Assembly: GCF_014851865.1 (NCBI RefSeq)
Contig: NZ_JACVAM010000001.1
Span: 930,001-994,000, forward strand
Origin: Pseudomonas sp. PDM16
GTDB taxonomy: Bacteria > Pseudomonadota > Gammaproteobacteria > Pseudomonadales > Pseudomonadaceae
DNA: 64,000 nt
Direction: 5' to 3'
Below, piece by piece: positions 55,729 to 64,000 of this stretch. A program made the translations under genes and the position numbers. The notes beneath the pieces are model-generated. The model had not been told where the DNA came from. It made no database searches and saw only the letters and a list, made by a program, of their open reading frames with translations. The stretch's first letter is position 1. The number at the start of each line of letters is the position of its first letter.

Positions 55729-57717
55729 TTAGGCAGGGTCGGCAGCGCTTTGTTGGCGGATCGCCGAGGGCAGCGTGACGACTTTTCCTTGTCGCTGGAT
55801 CGGTGCCGGGCGGCGCAATGCACGGAGCATCTCGTTGGCCTGAGCCAGTTGGCCTTCCAGCTGGGTGCAATATCCCGCCAGCTGCTGGCCACGCTGGCGC
55901 GCCTGCTGGGTTTCCTGGGCTAGGGCCTTGAGGCGCAGCATGTGGGTTTCCAGCATCTGCTTGTGCTCGAGGGTGTGCTGCATCAGTGGCATCAGCGCGT
56001 CGTTGGCCCACTGTTCGGCCTCGTGGCGCAGTCGCCGATGCAGGCCGATCACCTCCTGCACCAGTGTGGCGAAGAAGCGGCGGCTGAGGCTGCGCTGCTC
56101 TGTCATCAGCGTCTTAAGATGCAGGCGGAACTGATCTGCCTTGGCTCGTAGCTGCTGCAGTTCGCGCTGGTGGGTCCGGCTGTTGAACTGTGGCGCATCG
56201 ACGCCATGCAGGGGATTCTCGTCGTTGTGCCGGCGATAGATGGCGGCGACCATCTTGTTGGCCATTTCAGCCTCGTGCAGCAGATTGCCCAGATCGTGCT
56301 CCACGCTCTTGAAGAACTGGACAATGGCCTGGTTAATGCCGACGGTGGTCCAGCTGCCGTTCAGTCCTTGACGGACCTGCGTCAGGTGTTCCTCCAGCCG
56401 CTCCGGGCGCACCGCGGCACGAAGCAGATCACCCTGGCGTTTGAGCAGGCGCTGATTGGTCTTGAGGCCGAGCAGGCGCTTGTGGTGTTGGCTGTGATCG
56501 TCCTTGGTCTTGGCTGTCAGTTCGAATAGCAGCTGGCCGTTGTCGTTCTGGTGCGTCTGTAGCAGCGCCTGTTGCTCCCGCACCTTCTCGAGGCGTAACC
56601 CGAGTACGTGCTGGCTATTGTTGAGCAGGGCCAGTACCTGATTGACCACCCGATCCTCGAGCAGGCGCTCCTTCTGGGCGACGATGCGTTCACAGAGCAG
56701 GTTTTCCAGATCTGCCAGTTGGCTGCGTTCGAGCAGTTCCTTGTCCTGGCGTACCTTGGCGATCAGCGCTTGTTTGGCCGAGAGCGGCAGCACGCTGGCA
56801 GTCGAGATCCCCAGTTGCCTGGCGGTTGCGTCCTGCATGGTGCCGATCGCCTTGGCGACATGCTCGTCACCGGCGAGGTCGTCCCACAGCACGTCGATCT
56901 TGTTGAGGACGGCGAACAGGCTGGCCTGGCTGTCTCCGTCCAGCTGGCGGATATGCTCGTTCCAGATCGCCATGTCACTCGAGGTGACGCCCGTGTCGGC
57001 AGCCAGCAGGAACAGGATCGCCTGCGCGCTCGGTAACATCGACAGAGTCAGCTCGGGTTCGCTGCCCAGCGCGTTGAGACCGGGAGTGTCGAGGATGCGC
57101 AGGCCCTGGCGTAGCAGCGGGTGGTCGAAGTTGACCATGGCGTGGCGCCAGGCAGGTACCAGCACCTGGTCGGGTCGGCCAGTGGTCTCGAGCATGTCCG
57201 GGAGGAAACCAAGCTGAATGGCCTGCTCGACCGGCATCGGCTTGGTCTTCGCCACCTGGGCGAACGCCAGAGCCATGTTGTCGGGATCGCTCGGGTCGAG
57301 CGGAATGTTGACCCAGTGCCGAGGGATGCGCTTGAACTGCGCCACGCTGGCATCGGCCATGCGGGTTTCGATCGGCAGCAGGCGAATGTAGGGACGTTCG
57401 GAGCGGGGGTCGAAGAACAGCTCGGTGGGGCACATGGTGGTGCGCCCTGCATGCGACGGCAGCATGCGCTGGCCGTATTCAGAGAAGAAAAGGCTGTTGA
57501 TCAGCTCGGTCTTGCCGCGGGAAAACTCGCCGACGAAGGCCAGGGTGATGTGGTCGGTGCGCAGCAGCTTGAGCGCGCGCTCCAGACGGGCATCCATCGC
57601 TTCCGAGCCGAGACGGTGCTCCGCCAGCCAGCTGCGATAGCGGGTGATCTCGCGCATCAGTTCGCGCTTCCACGCGACATAGGCGTCCACTTGCTGGCTG
57701 AGACGTTCCATGCTCAT
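55729..57717 (-). CDS. bacterial dynamin-like GTPase
   Basis: A 662-residue dynamin-superfamily GTPase. Residues 63-70 are a P-loop (GEFSRGKT), Thr93/94 in GRTT is the switch I threonine, DTPG (210-213) is G3 and NKID (272-275) is G4. From about residue 340 the protein is mostly helical, with long coiled-coil stretches rich in Gln, Leu and Arg (340-640), matching the neck and trunk of dynamin-like proteins. No membrane helix is visible, so membrane binding would be peripheral. The start at 57717 has AGGAG seven bases upstream. It is inserted between metX and yggU, absent there in PAO1 (from memory). Some bacterial dynamins protect membranes during phage attack; here that is only a possibility. 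Confidence 0.85.
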   Translation of the reverse strand: MSMERLSQQVDAYVAWKRELMREITRYRSWLAEHRLGSEAMDARLERALKLLRTDHITLAFVGEFSRGKTELINSLFFSEYGQRMLPSHAGRTTMCPTELFFDPRSERPYIRLLPIETRMADASVAQFKRIPRHWVNIPLDPSDPDNMALAFAQVAKTKPMPVEQAIQLGFLPDMLETTGRPDQVLVPAWRHAMVNFDHPLLRQGLRILDTPGLNALGSEPELTLSMLPSAQAILFLLAADTGVTSSDMAIWNEHIRQLDGDSQASLFAVLNKIDVLWDDLAGDEHVAKAIGTMQDATARQLGISTASVLPLSAKQALIAKVRQDKELLERSQLADLENLLCERIVAQKERLLEDRVVNQVLALLNNSQHVLGLRLEKVREQQALLQTHQNDNGQLLFELTAKTKDDHSQHHKRLLGLKTNQRLLKRQGDLLRAAVRPERLEEHLTQVRQGLNGSWTTVGINQAIVQFFKSVEHDLGNLLHEAEMANKMVAAIYRRHNDENPLHGVDAPQFNSRTHQRELQQLRAKADQFRLHLKTLMTEQRSLSRRFFATLVQEVIGLHRRLRHEAEQWANDALMPLMQHTLEHKQMLETHMLRLKALAQETQQARQRGQQLAGYCTQLEGQLAQANEMLRALRRPAPIQRQGKVVTLPSAIRQQSAADPA

Positions 57718-57856
57718 CCGGACACTCCTGGTTCGACGGTCGATTGGCTGGCACGCAGCCACGGAATAACTGCGGCTTTGCCGGAGATGGCCGCATTATG
57801 CGTGGGTGCGAACGCGCGTCAATCGGCCCGCTTCACAACTTCGGCTCGAAGGTCGC

Positions 57857-58153
57857 TCAGGGCGACCCGGCGGTCATGCCTGGCAAGTCCGGCAACTGAC
57901 GCGGGGAGCGGACGCGGACGCGTTTCTGTCGGTTGAGTTCGCCACTTTCCAGGATGACCTGGCTCTTGGCGACGCCGAAGGCGGCCGCGAGGAAGGCCAT
58001 CAGATGGGCATTGGCCTTGCCCTCCACCGGCGGGGCGGTGAGGCGGATCTTCAGGCGTTCGCCATGCAGCCCGGCGAACTCGTCGCGGCTCGCCTTGGGC
58101 TGCAGATGGCAGTCGAGGATCAGGTCGTCACCGTCCCAGCGATACCAGCTCAC
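57857..58153 (-). CDS. yggU: DUF167 (YggU) family protein
   Basis: A 98-residue small protein. The signatures are QPKASRDEF, LKIRLTAPPVEGKANAHLMAFLA and the C-terminal SGELNRQKRVRV. It is the next gene after yggT and one base from it, in the usual proC-yggT-yggU order. Function unknown. Confidence 0.9.
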   Translation of the reverse strand: MSWYRWDGDDLILDCHLQPKASRDEFAGLHGERLKIRLTAPPVEGKANAHLMAFLAAAFGVAKSQVILESGELNRQKRVRVRSPRQLPDLPGMTAGSP

Positions 58154-58154
58154 G

Positions 58155-58748
58155 TCAGATGAATGGGCTGAGCATCGCCGGCATTCCGCTCATGGCGGCC
58201 AAGTTGCCGATCACGAAGCGATCCAGCAGGTTCAGTGCGATGAAGGCGAAAATCGGCGAGATGTCCAGGCCGCCGAGATTCGGCAGCAGCTTGCGGAAGG
58301 GCGCCAGTAGCGGCTCGCAGATCTGATTGACCAACTGAGCGCCGGGGTTGTAGCTGCCGGGGGCGACCCAGGAGAGGATCACGCTGATGATCATGGCGAA
58401 GAAGAATATCTTCAGGAACAGCGAGGTCACCGCGATGATCGCCCAGACCAGTAGCTGCAGGCCGACGGCGACGGGGTTGTAACCAGCGATCAGGACGACG
58501 ATGACCATCAACAACAGCTGTACCAAGACGGCCAGCACTAGCGAGGCCAGGTCGACGCCGCCAAAGCCGGGGATGATCCGACGCAGTGGCTTGAGCAGCG
58601 GCTGGGTGGCTTTCACGGTGAACTGGCTGAGAGGGTTATAGAAGTCGGCGCGCACCAGTTGCAGGATGAAACGCAGCAGGACGATCAGCAGATACAGGCT
58701 GCCGAGCGTCTGGATGATATAGATGAGGGCTTCTGCGAATCCGGACAT
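58155..58748 (-). CDS. yggT: YggT family membrane protein
   Basis: A 197-residue protein with two YGGT repeats, each two helices plus an amphipathic segment (RFILQLVRADFYNPLSQF and the later LSWVAPGSYNPGAQLV). The family is associated with cell envelope and osmotic stress. Start ATG at 58748. Nine bases follow the proC stop. Confidence 0.92.
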   Translation of the reverse strand: MSGFAEALIYIIQTLGSLYLLIVLLRFILQLVRADFYNPLSQFTVKATQPLLKPLRRIIPGFGGVDLASLVLAVLVQLLLMVIVVLIAGYNPVAVGLQLLVWAIIAVTSLFLKIFFFAMIISVILSWVAPGSYNPGAQLVNQICEPLLAPFRKLLPNLGGLDISPIFAFIALNLLDRFVIGNLAAMSGMPAMLSPFI

Positions 58749-58757
58749 GTACGTTCC

Positions 58758-59576
58758 TTATTGACCCAGTTGTTCGGCGAGTTCGGCGGAGCGCCTGGCG
58801 GCGGCGTCCAGTGCCTGTTGCACCAGTGCCTCGAAGCCGCCGGCCTGGAAGGTCTTGATCGCCGCCTCGGTAGTGCCGTTGGGTGAAGTGACGCGGCGGC
58901 GCAGCTCGGCTGCCTCGACGTCGCTCTCGGTGGCCATGCGCGCGGCGCCGAGGGCGGTGTGCAGGGTAAGTTGAGCGGCAGTGTCGCGCGGCAGGCCAAG
59001 CTTCTCGCCGGCGGCGGTCATCGCCTCGATCAGCAGGAAGAAATAGGCTGGCCCGCTGCCGGACACGGCGGTGACGGCATCGATCTGCTGTTCCTCTTCC
59101 AGCCACAGCGCCAGGCCGACGGCGGATAACAGTTGCTCGGCCAGCTGGCGTTGCATCGAGTTCACCCGTGCGTTGGCATACAGGCCGCTGACCCCTTGGC
59201 GCAGCAGTGCCGGAGTATTGGGCATGCAGCGTACCAGAGCCACATCGCCGAGCCAGGCACTCAGGCTGGCGCAGGTGATGCCGGCAGCGATGGAGACGAT
59301 CAGCTGGCTTGACTGCAGGCTGGGCGCGAGAGTCTGGCACACGCCCTTGAGCACCTGAGGCTTGGTCGCCAGGACCACCACATCGGCATTGATGACCGCT
59401 TCGGCGTTGCTCTCGAACAGTTCGATGCCGTACTCGTGGGCAACCTTGGCGCGCTGTTCGGCTCCCGGATCGCTGGCACGGATGTGGGTAGCCGGGACGC
59501 CTTGGGCGAGCAGGCCGCCGATCAGGCTGGTCGCCATGTTGCCGGCGCCGATGAAGGCGATGCGGGGGTGGCTCAT
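58758..59576 (-). CDS. proC: pyrroline-5-carboxylate reductase
   Basis: ProC catalyses the last step of proline synthesis, from pyrroline-5-carboxylate with NAD(P)H. It is 272 residues. The N-terminal Rossmann motif is FIGAGNMATSLIGGLL, and TAVSGSGPAYFFLLIEAM and VTSPNGTTEAAI are the ProC signatures. It follows yggS by 16 bases. Confidence 0.98.
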   Translation of the reverse strand: MSHPRIAFIGAGNMATSLIGGLLAQGVPATHIRASDPGAEQRAKVAHEYGIELFESNAEAVINADVVVLATKPQVLKGVCQTLAPSLQSSQLIVSIAAGITCASLSAWLGDVALVRCMPNTPALLRQGVSGLYANARVNSMQRQLAEQLLSAVGLALWLEEEQQIDAVTAVSGSGPAYFFLLIEAMTAAGEKLGLPRDTAAQLTLHTALGAARMATESDVEAAELRRRVTSPNGTTEAAIKTFQAGGFEALVQQALDAAARRSAELAEQLGQ

Positions 59577-59592
59577 GTACGTGCTTCCTTAA

Positions 59593-60297
59593 TTAGTGTG
59601 GCGAACCATCGTTGGGCGAGCCGTAGTTGCGGGCGCCGAACAGGGCGGTGCCGATACGCACCCAGGTGGCACCTTCGGCGACAGCTGCTTCCAGATCCTG
59701 ACTCATGCCCATGGACAGGGTGTCGAGGCCAGGGTTCAGCGTGTCGCGTAGCTGGCGCAGGCGAGCCAGAGGCTCGCGCTGAGTCTGAGGATCGTCGCTT
59801 GGTTCGGGGATTGTCATCAACCCCCGAAGGCGTAGTCGCGGCAGTTGTGTAACCGCCTGTGCCAGCTCGGCAAGCTCTTCGGGCGTGCAGCCCGACTTGC
59901 TGACCTCGCCGCTGACGTTGACCTGCAGGCAGACATTCAGTGGCGGCAAGTGGGTGGGGCGTTGTTCGGACAGGCGCTGAGCGATCTTCAGGCGGTCCAC
60001 CGAGTGCACCCAGTGAAAGTGCTCGGCGATGGCCTTGGTCTTGTTCGACTGTATGGGGCCGATGAAATGCCAGATCAGAGCGAGGTCTGCCAGCTCGGTC
60101 TGCTTGTTCAACGCTTCCTGCAGGTAGTTCTCGCCAAAGTCGATCTGGCCTGCCTGATGCGCTTCCCGTATGGCCTGGGCCGGTTTGGTCTTGCTCACGG
60201 CGAGCAGGCCGACTGTCTCTGGCTCACGCTGCGAGGCTTGCGCCGCCTCACGGATACGCTCGCGAACCTTTGCAATATTCTCTGCTATCGTGGACAT
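59593..60297 (-). CDS. yggS: YggS family pyridoxal phosphate homeostasis protein
   Basis: A 234-residue TIM-barrel PLP-binding protein. Lys36 in LLAVSKTKP holds the cofactor, and HFIGPIQSNKTK, SGCTPEEL and MGMSQDLEAAVAEGATWVRIG are the other family motifs. It regulates cellular PLP levels rather than catalysing a known reaction. Divergent from pilT with 72 bases between. Confidence 0.97.
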   Translation of the reverse strand: MSTIAENIAKVRERIREAAQASQREPETVGLLAVSKTKPAQAIREAHQAGQIDFGENYLQEALNKQTELADLALIWHFIGPIQSNKTKAIAEHFHWVHSVDRLKIAQRLSEQRPTHLPPLNVCLQVNVSGEVSKSGCTPEELAELAQAVTQLPRLRLRGLMTIPEPSDDPQTQREPLARLRQLRDTLNPGLDTLSMGMSQDLEAAVAEGATWVRIGTALFGARNYGSPNDGSPH

Positions 60298-60369
60298 TAC
60301 TCGCGCTCTATAGCCCGCCCGTCAGGGGTCTGCGGCATTCTACCTGCTTGCATGTGATTGGGGAGTCCC

Positions 60370-61404
60370 ATGGATATTACCGAGCTGCTCGCCTTCAGCG
60401 CCAAGCAAGGCGCGTCGGACCTGCACCTCTCGGCGGGTCTGCCGCCGATGATTCGTGTCGATGGCGATGTACGGCGGATCAACCTGCCGCCGATGGACCA
60501 CAAACAGGTCCACGCGCTGATCTACGACATCATGAACGACAAGCAGCGCAAGGATTACGAGGAGTTCCTCGAGACCGACTTCTCCTTCGAAGTGCCTGGT
60601 GTCGCACGTTTCCGGGTCAACGCCTTCAACCAGAACCGCGGCGCGGGCGCCGTGTTCCGGACCATTCCCTCCAAGGTCCTGAGCATGGAAGACTTGGGCA
60701 TGGGCGAGGTGTTCAAGAAGATCACCGACGTACCGCGCGGCCTCGTGCTGGTCACCGGCCCGACCGGTTCGGGCAAGTCGACCACCCTGGCGGCCATGCT
60801 CGACTACCTGAACAACAACAAGTACCACCACATCCTCACCATCGAGGACCCGATCGAATTCGTTCACGAGTCGAAGAAGTGCCTGGTCAACCAGCGTGAA
60901 GTACACCGCGATACCCACGGCTTCTCCGAAGCTCTGCGCTCCGCACTGCGGGAAGACCCGGACATCATCCTCGTCGGTGAGATGCGTGACCTGGAGACCA
61001 TCCGTCTGGCGCTGACCGCCGCGGAAACCGGTCACCTGGTGTTCGGCACCCTGCACACCACCTCCGCGGCCAAGACCATCGACCGCGTGGTCGACGTGTT
61101 TCCGGCCGAGGAGAAATCCATGGTTCGCTCCATGCTCTCCGAATCCCTGCAGGCGGTAATCTCGCAGACCCTGCTGAAGAAGATCGGCGGCGGCCGGGTG
61201 GCGGCCCACGAGATCATGATCGGTACGCCGGCCATCCGTAACCTGATTCGCGAGGACAAGGTGGCGCAGATGTACTCGGCGATCCAGACCGGCGGTGCGC
61301 TCGGCATGCAGACGCTCGACAATTGCCTGAAGGGCTTGGTGGCCAAAGGGTTGGTCGGTCGCGAGGCGGCACGCGAGAAGGCGAAAACGCCGGAAAATTT
61401 CTGA
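60370..61404 (+). CDS. pilT: type IV pilus retraction ATPase PilT
   Basis: A 344-residue hexameric ATPase that powers type IV pilus retraction and twitching motility. Walker A is at 130-138 (GPTGSGKST), the Asp box at TIEDPIEF, the His boxes around GTLHTTSA, and the retraction-specific AIRNLIRE motif in the C-terminal domain. Start ATG at 60370, with GGGAG before it. It is followed by pilU. Confidence 0.98.
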   Translation: MDITELLAFSAKQGASDLHLSAGLPPMIRVDGDVRRINLPPMDHKQVHALIYDIMNDKQRKDYEEFLETDFSFEVPGVARFRVNAFNQNRGAGAVFRTIPSKVLSMEDLGMGEVFKKITDVPRGLVLVTGPTGSGKSTTLAAMLDYLNNNKYHHILTIEDPIEFVHESKKCLVNQREVHRDTHGFSEALRSALREDPDIILVGEMRDLETIRLALTAAETGHLVFGTLHTTSAAKTIDRVVDVFPAEEKSMVRSMLSESLQAVISQTLLKKIGGGRVAAHEIMIGTPAIRNLIREDKVAQMYSAIQTGGALGMQTLDNCLKGLVAKGLVGREAAREKAKTPENF

Positions 61405-61461
61405 TAACGAGCGGGTAGCCGGTCACCCGGCGGCAATGCGCAAGACTCATGGGCGGTAAAA

Positions 61462-62607
61462 ATGGAATTTGAAAAACTGTTGCGTTTGATGGTCGAGAAA
61501 GGAGGGTCCGACCTGTTCATCACGGCTGGTGTCCCACCTTCCATGAAGGTCAACGGCAAGATCATGCCAGTGACCAAGACCCCTATGTCTCCCGAGCAGA
61601 CCCGCGAGACCGTGCACTCGGTGATGAACGAGCAGCAGCGCCGCGAGTTCGCCGAGAACCATGAGTGCAATTTCGCCATCAGTGCTCGTGGTATCGGCCG
61701 GTTCCGGGTCAGCGCGTTCTACCAGCGCAACCTGGCTGGTATGGTGCTGCGTCGCATCGAGACCAACATCCCGACCCTCGATGACCTCAAGCTGCCCGAA
61801 GTGCTGAAGAAACTGGCACTGACCAAGCGCGGCCTGGTGCTGTTCGTGGGGGCCACCGGTACCGGCAAGTCCACTTCGCTGGCGGCGATGATCGGCTACC
61901 GCAACAAGAACACCAGCGGTCACATCATCTCCATCGAAGACCCGATCGAGTATATCCACCAGCACCAGAGCTGCATCGTCACCCAGCGCGAGGTCGGTAT
62001 TGATACCGAGTCCTTCGAGGTGGCGTTGAAGAACACCCTGCGCCAGGCGCCGGACGTGATCCTGATTGGTGAGATCCGTACCCGCGAGACCATGGATTAC
62101 GGCGTGGCCTTTGCCGAGACGGGGCACCTTTGCCTCGCCACATTGCACGCCAACAACGCCAACCAGGCTCTGGACCGGATCATCAACTTCTTCCCGCCGG
62201 ATCGACACAACCAGGTGTGGATGGACCTGTCGCTCAACCTCAAGGCCATTGTCGCGCAGCAGCTGGTGCCCACTCCCGACGGCAAGGGGCGTCGCGCGGT
62301 AATCGAGGTGCTGATCAATACCCCGCTGGCCGCGGACCTGATTCGCAAGGGCGAGGTGCATGAGCTCAAGGCGCTGATGAAGCGCTCTACCGAGCTTGGC
62401 ATGCAGACCTTCGACCAGGCGCTCTACGCCCTCTACATACAGGGCGAGATCACCTACGAAGATGCCCTGCTTTACGCCGACTCTGCGAACGATCTGCGCC
62501 TGATGATCAAGCTCGGCTCGGAAACCGATGGCGACCACCTGACCAGCATGAGCCAGGGCCTGAGCCTGGAAGTCAGCGAAGAAGATCCGGGTCGCCGCTT
62601 CCGCTGA
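61462..62607 (+). CDS. pilU: type IV pilus accessory retraction ATPase PilU
   Basis: A 381-residue PilT-like ATPase that works with PilT. Walker A is GATGTGKST, Asp box SIEDPIEYI and His box ATLHANNANQ. It starts MEFEKLLRLMVEKGGSDLF and lies 57 bases after pilT. It has no PilT-type AIRNLIRE motif, as is normal for PilU (INTPLAADLIRKGE takes that position). Confidence 0.98.
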   Translation: MEFEKLLRLMVEKGGSDLFITAGVPPSMKVNGKIMPVTKTPMSPEQTRETVHSVMNEQQRREFAENHECNFAISARGIGRFRVSAFYQRNLAGMVLRRIETNIPTLDDLKLPEVLKKLALTKRGLVLFVGATGTGKSTSLAAMIGYRNKNTSGHIISIEDPIEYIHQHQSCIVTQREVGIDTESFEVALKNTLRQAPDVILIGEIRTRETMDYGVAFAETGHLCLATLHANNANQALDRIINFFPPDRHNQVWMDLSLNLKAIVAQQLVPTPDGKGRRAVIEVLINTPLAADLIRKGEVHELKALMKRSTELGMQTFDQALYALYIQGEITYEDALLYADSANDLRLMIKLGSETDGDHLTSMSQGLSLEVSEEDPGRRFR

Positions 62608-62611
62608 TCCT

Positions 62612-64000
62612 TCAGGCCGCCAGCTGGCTTGCCTGACACAGGGCGGTAATCAACTCGTTGAAGCGTTGATTGCCGCCGTCTTCATTGAGCGCTGCTGCTG
62701 GATGAGGCGCCACCACCACCCAGAGCTCTTCGTGCCGGAATGGGCGACCTAGCAGGTCGTCCATATTCATGTACGGCAGTTCGTAGGTTTTCAGCAGCGA
62801 TGCCAAAGCTGTTTTGCCAAGGGCCACGATGACTCGCGGCGCAAGCTGCTCCAGCTCCTGAACCAGCCAGCGACGGCAGGCCTCCATCTCTCCTTGGGTG
62901 GCTGCCACGCCCAAACGGTCGGAAGATCGGTCGAGTGGACCGCTGCCGGGTTGCCACTTGAAGTGTTTTACGGCATGGGTCAGGTACAGCGTATCGCGCG
63001 AAAGCTTGGCGTGATCCAGCGCCCTTTGCAGCACCTGGCCTACGGTACCGATGAAGGGCCGCCCGGCCAGGTCCTCCTGATCACCGGGCTGATCCCCAAT
63101 CAGCATGATGCGCGCGCCGTTCGGGCCTTCGCCCGGAACGGCGCAGGTGGCGTCGCGCCAGAGCGTGCAGGCGCGGCAGTTGTCCAGCAACGTGCTTGAA
63201 GAGCGCTGCGGCTGCGCCCTGTCGCTGGCGATCAGCACCTCCTTGCCCGTCAGTTCCCCGACACTGGCGGTTTGCGCCAGACGCTGCTGGCCGGCACGCG
63301 CCTGGCTCATCAGCTGCGGAATCAGCGGCCCTTCGGGAAGATCTTTCCAGAAGCGTACCGGCATGTTGCTCTCCAGCACATCCTGGTTAAGTCGCGCAGG
63401 GTTGAACGTACTGCCGTAGTAGGCCAGCCACAGTTCGGCGCCCGGATCTTCGGCGCCCCTCGCCAGCTGGCTCAGCTCTGCAGGGCAGGGGCGCAGGATT
63501 TGCATTTTCGCACCATCCCACAGTGCCGCGGCGTCGGGAGTGGCGATCAGCCAACTGGCGCGGCCCAGACGTTCGGCGAAGTGTCCGGCAGCCATGTCGA
63601 GAATATCGTGGGCCGGCTCGTGCCAGGCGACAAAGTTCGGTGTCCCGTCTTCTGGCGTTCGCTCCCTGAAACGCAGGAACGCGTGCATGTGGTGGGCCTC
63701 GCGATGCACGCTCTTGATGCGACGCTGCAGGACGTTGCCATCGCGGTCGCCGGCAAGCATGGCCGTGCGGTCGCCATGGGCGACACGCCAGAGAATGCGG
63801 TAGAGCAGCGCCCAGCGATCATCGGCCCGAAAGCGAGCCGCGGTTTCGAGCAGTTCCGGCAGTTCGCGGGGGATTCGCGGTGGAGCTGCCGCCGAAATCC
63901 GTGGTGGTTCGGTGGCGAGTTCGGTGAGCAGGTCTGCGCCCGTCTCGCCTGCCTGCCAGCTCACTTCATGGGGTTCAGCGCCCGCCAGCAGCAGCCGGCG
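62612..64000 (-). CDS. UdgX-family protein fused to an N-terminal DUF4130-type domain, partial
   Basis: The gene enters from the right edge on the minus strand; its start is outside. Residues before about 240 of the visible part carry AAHGDRTAMLAGDRDG-like (VAHGDRTAMLAGDRDG) and HMHAFLRFRER pieces of the domain that accompanies putative DNA-repair proteins. The rest is a UdgX-type uracil-DNA glycosylase domain: CRACTLWRDATC and a later AC for an iron-sulfur cluster, and GDQPGDQEDLAGRPFIG for the glycosylase motif. The usual catalytic KRRIH loop following VKHFKW appears as SDRLG here (62909-62923), so uracil excision or covalent capture may be lost. Confidence 0.85.
   Translation of the reverse strand, partial: RRLLLAGAEPHEVSWQAGETGADLLTELATEPPRISAAAPPRIPRELPELLETAARFRADDRWALLYRILWRVAHGDRTAMLAGDRDGNVLQRRIKSVHREAHHMHAFLRFRERTPEDGTPNFVAWHEPAHDILDMAAGHFAERLGRASWLIATPDAAALWDGAKMQILRPCPAELSQLARGAEDPGAELWLAYYGSTFNPARLNQDVLESNMPVRFWKDLPEGPLIPQLMSQARAGQQRLAQTASVGELTGKEVLIASDRAQPQRSSSTLLDNCRACTLWRDATCAVPGEGPNGARIMLIGDQPGDQEDLAGRPFIGTVGQVLQRALDHAKLSRDTLYLTHAVKHFKWQPGSGPLDRSSDRLGVAATQGEMEACRRWLVQELEQLAPRVIVALGKTALASLLKTYELPYMNMDDLLGRPFRHEELWVVVAPHPAAALNEDGGNQRFNELITALCQASQLAA

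Overview
The window comes from a high-GC Gammaproteobacterium that is almost certainly a Pseudomonas. Runs of genes follow, from memory, the order of P. aeruginosa PAO1: ilvD to trmB (PA0353-PA0382), then yrfG to arcD (PA5177-PA5170), then a DUF3392 gene to pilU (about PA0385-PA0396). Supporting signs are the anaerobic arcDABC operon with an ANR box, the LaoABCR long-chain alcohol oxidation cluster, an rpoH promoter of AlgU type and the pilT/pilU pair. I cannot name the species.

Layout. Bases 1-4.1 kb: start of a metallophosphoesterase, then an AT-richer accessory gene for a very large P-loop (STAND/NACHT-like) ATPase with a C-terminal PD-(D/E)xK-like nuclease. A run of eight G splits this gene into two frames. 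4.2-13.5 kb: ilvD, a small secreted protein, rlmI, a PfpI/DJ-1 protein, an HDOD protein, mutM, a PlsC-like acyltransferase, a small membrane protein and a Na/Pi cotransporter. 13.5-22.3 kb: gamma-glutamyltransferase, ferredoxin, coaD, laoCBA with divergent laoR, and an alpha/beta hydrolase. 22.3-24.8 kb: a divergent ugd/uxs pair predicted to make UDP-xylose. 24.8-37.2 kb: rsmD, two M16 peptidase-family proteins, ftsY-ftsE-ftsX-rpoH, mtgA, a DUF423 protein, thiS, thiG and trmB.

37.3-49 kb: a DUF1329 protein, yrfG, nudE, cysQ, a CheR-like methyltransferase, an unusual beta-ketoacyl synthase and arcCBAD on the minus strand. This block sits elsewhere in the PAO1 chromosome, so it marks a rearrangement. 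49.2-64 kb: three small proteins, a membrane diguanylate cyclase, hemW, rdgB, a DUF4426 protein, metW/metX, an inserted dynamin-like GTPase, yggU, yggT, proC, yggS, pilT, pilU and a truncated UdgX-family protein.

Most of the window is housekeeping: branched-chain amino acids, DNA and RNA maintenance, protein targeting and heat shock, thiamine, methionine, proline and twitching motility. The accessory parts most worth a look are the split ATPase-nuclease, the ugd/uxs insertion, the dynamin-like GTPase, the DUF1329 orphan, the CheR-like methyltransferase and a UdgX-like protein whose catalytic loop appears changed. I saw no tRNA or rRNA genes, no CRISPR array and no insertion sequence. All statements about PAO1 order are from memory and were not checked by search.
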